Origin: Microcoleaceae cyanobacterium UBA11344
GTDB lineage: Bacteria; Cyanobacteriota; Cyanobacteriia; Cyanobacteriales; Microcoleaceae
Assembly: GCA_003483675.1 (NCBI GenBank)
Contig: DMYK01000166.1
Coordinates: 1-5,600 of the forward strand
Length of the DNA stretch: 5,600 bases
Direction: 5' to 3'
Positions 4,435 to 5,600 of this stretch are shown piece after piece. The position numbers and the translations under genes were made by a program. A model generated the notes under the pieces. The model had not been told where the DNA came from and did no database searches. It was given only the letters and a program-made list of their open reading frames with translations. Numbering within the stretch: the first letter of the stretch is position 1; each line of letters begins with the position of its first letter.

Positions 4435-5600
4435 ATGGGTGCGATCGCCAAACCTTCACATTTCATCGGCTATTGGGGACTAACCGATCTCACAAAAACG
4501 CTCAGCCGTTTAGTGCCTGACTACTGCATCCGATCGGGCAAATTATCCGAGTGGGCGATCGCCTCTGCATCGTTACTCACGGCTGACACAGTGACACTTA
4601 ATGCTTGTGGGCGATTTCAACCAACGGATTTACCGGGAGATGCTTGGGCTGCGGCAGAAACAACACAGCTACGGTTGGGGCGCGATCCGTTTGGGCGAGT
4701 GCCGCTTTACTGGATGCAGTTGGGAGAAACGATTTGGTTTTCGACAAGCCTGCAACTGCTGCTACCGCTGATTGCTTCCCCTCAAATTAGCCCGATCGCC
4801 CTCCACAGTTATGCTTGTTTTTCCTATGTGCCCACGCCGTTAACTCCGATCGACCAAATTGCCTCCGTAGCAGCCGGAAGCGAAATGATTTGGCAAGTCA
4901 CGGATGTTAACGATCTGCCGTTGCCGAAAGTACGCGCGGCGAAGCAATCCGCTTGGCAAGAAGCGCCTCAACTACTGCGGCGCGAAGACGAGGCGATCGC
5001 ACAATTGCAAGTGCTGTTGCAACAAGCGATCGATCGACAAGTGGCAGATTTGCCGATCGACGAACCAGTCGGCGTTTTGCTATCAGGCGGCATCGATTCC
5101 TCCCTAGTGACAGCGCTCCTAGTGAAAGCAGGCTTAAAAGTGCGCGCCTATGCCCTCGATTTTGGTGTCGAAGCCTATTCCGAATTGCCCTACGCGCAAC
5201 AGGTAGCGGACTTTTTCCAGATTCCGCTGATCCGAGTCGCAGCCACGGGCGATGCCATCTTGCGCGCGATCGGGCAAACCGCCAAAGCCCTCGATTTACC
5301 CTATGGCGATGGCACAACAGCCCCGCTGTATTTGCTCAAACAGGCGGCGGCGCAAGACGTGCGAGTGGTTTTCAATGGCGAGAATGGCGATCAGCTATTT
5401 GCCGGATGGACAAACAAGCCTTTGATTGCTAACGGAGTTTACAGTGGTGAACATCCGGCTGGCAAAGAAACCTTTGCACAGCAGTATTTACGGACGTTTC
5501 AGCGATTTTATGGCTATGAAAAACAGATTTTTACGCCCAGTTTTTTATCAAAGAGGCTCGATCGCATTCAAGCTCACGATTTGAGTGTTTACCTGCAAGA
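4435..5600 (+). CDS. Asparagine-synthetase-like ATP-dependent amidotransferase, 3' truncated by window edge
   Basis: The frame is open from the ATG at 4435 to the window end (388 residues). In asparagine synthetase B, an N-terminal glutaminase domain feeds ammonia to a C-terminal domain that adenylates a carboxylate. Here the synthetase domain begins near residue 185. It carries the pyrophosphate loop SGGIDSS (217-223), a GDGTTAPLYLL segment (291-301) and FNGENGDQLFAGW (313-325), matching the GExGDELFGG signature. The N-terminal part keeps a glutaminase-like LGRDPFGRVPLYW (81-93) and WFSTSLQLLL (101-110). However, it starts MGAIAKPSHFIGYWG instead of MCGI, so the nucleophile Cys at position 2 is missing and the domain seems shortened. 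It may use free ammonia or another amine, or form a different amide or lactam; the substrate is unknown. The codon before its ATG is the TAG of the upstream membrane protein, in the same frame. HIP1 sites lie at 4441, 4555 and 4993. Classical AsnB is less likely. Confidence 0.85.
   Translation, partial: MGAIAKPSHFIGYWGLTDLTKTLSRLVPDYCIRSGKLSEWAIASASLLTADTVTLNACGRFQPTDLPGDAWAAAETTQLRLGRDPFGRVPLYWMQLGETIWFSTSLQLLLPLIASPQISPIALHSYACFSYVPTPLTPIDQIASVAAGSEMIWQVTDVNDLPLPKVRAAKQSAWQEAPQLLRREDEAIAQLQVLLQQAIDRQVADLPIDEPVGVLLSGGIDSSLVTALLVKAGLKVRAYALDFGVEAYSELPYAQQVADFFQIPLIRVAATGDAILRAIGQTAKALDLPYGDGTTAPLYLLKQAAAQDVRVVFNGENGDQLFAGWTNKPLIANGVYSGEHPAGKETFAQQYLRTFQRFYGYEKQIFTPSFLSKRLDRIQAHDLSVYLQ

Noticed and set aside
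4907..5317. Open frame of 136 codons on the - strand
   Set aside because: It lies opposite the synthetase domain with SGGIDSS in a different frame; its product is Arg-rich and of low complexity, typical of a shadow frame.
4953..5432. Open frame of 159 codons on the + strand
   Set aside because: It overlaps the synthetase-like gene in another frame and encodes an Arg/Ser-rich product without recognisable motifs; the main frame carries clear family signatures.
4435..5600. Lasso-peptide or other RiPP gene cluster
   Set aside because: The synthetase homolog lacks the glutaminase Cys, as RiPP cyclases can, but no precursor peptide, leader peptidase or RRE-like gene is visible in the window.

Overview
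This window looks like chromosomal DNA of a filamentous cyanobacterium, probably of the Oscillatoria/Microcoleus type. The evidence is the abundance of the cyanobacterial HIP1 octamer (GCGATCGC, nine exact copies found by eye), the many CGATCG cores, and intergenic spacers full of short dispersed repeats. The gene families present are also common in cyanobacteria. The genus is an inference from general appearance.

All five protein genes lie on the + strand. (1) From the left edge to 638 is the C-terminal half of a type II NAD(P)H dehydrogenase (NDH-2), most like the cyanobacterial NdbB group. (2) After 41 bases comes a complete 639-residue S9-family serine peptidase (680-2599) with its catalytic Ser, Asp and His all visible. 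(3) A 204-base spacer with two inverted repeats and a run of degenerate heptamers leads into a HAD-superfamily hydrolase (2804-3520), whose ATG grows out of the heptamer run. (4) A 281-base spacer holds a possible 90-bp MITE-like element, two further repeat motifs and a good SigA-type promoter candidate overlapped by an inverted repeat. (5) Downstream is a two-gene unit. It has a single-pass membrane protein of unknown function (3802-4434), followed with no spacer and in the same reading frame by an asparagine-synthetase-like protein (4435 to the right edge, cut off). That protein keeps the ATP-pyrophosphatase loop but has lost the N-terminal glutaminase cysteine.

NDH-2 and the peptidase may be co-transcribed. 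They show no evident functional link, and neither does the HAD gene. The last two genes are very probably translated as a coupled pair: the TAG of the first touches the ATG of the second, and a Shine-Dalgarno-like GGTGA lies in the end of the first gene. Nothing is proven to be a new system. The most unusual parts are the amber-separated membrane protein/synthetase pair and the repeat-dense spacer ahead of it.
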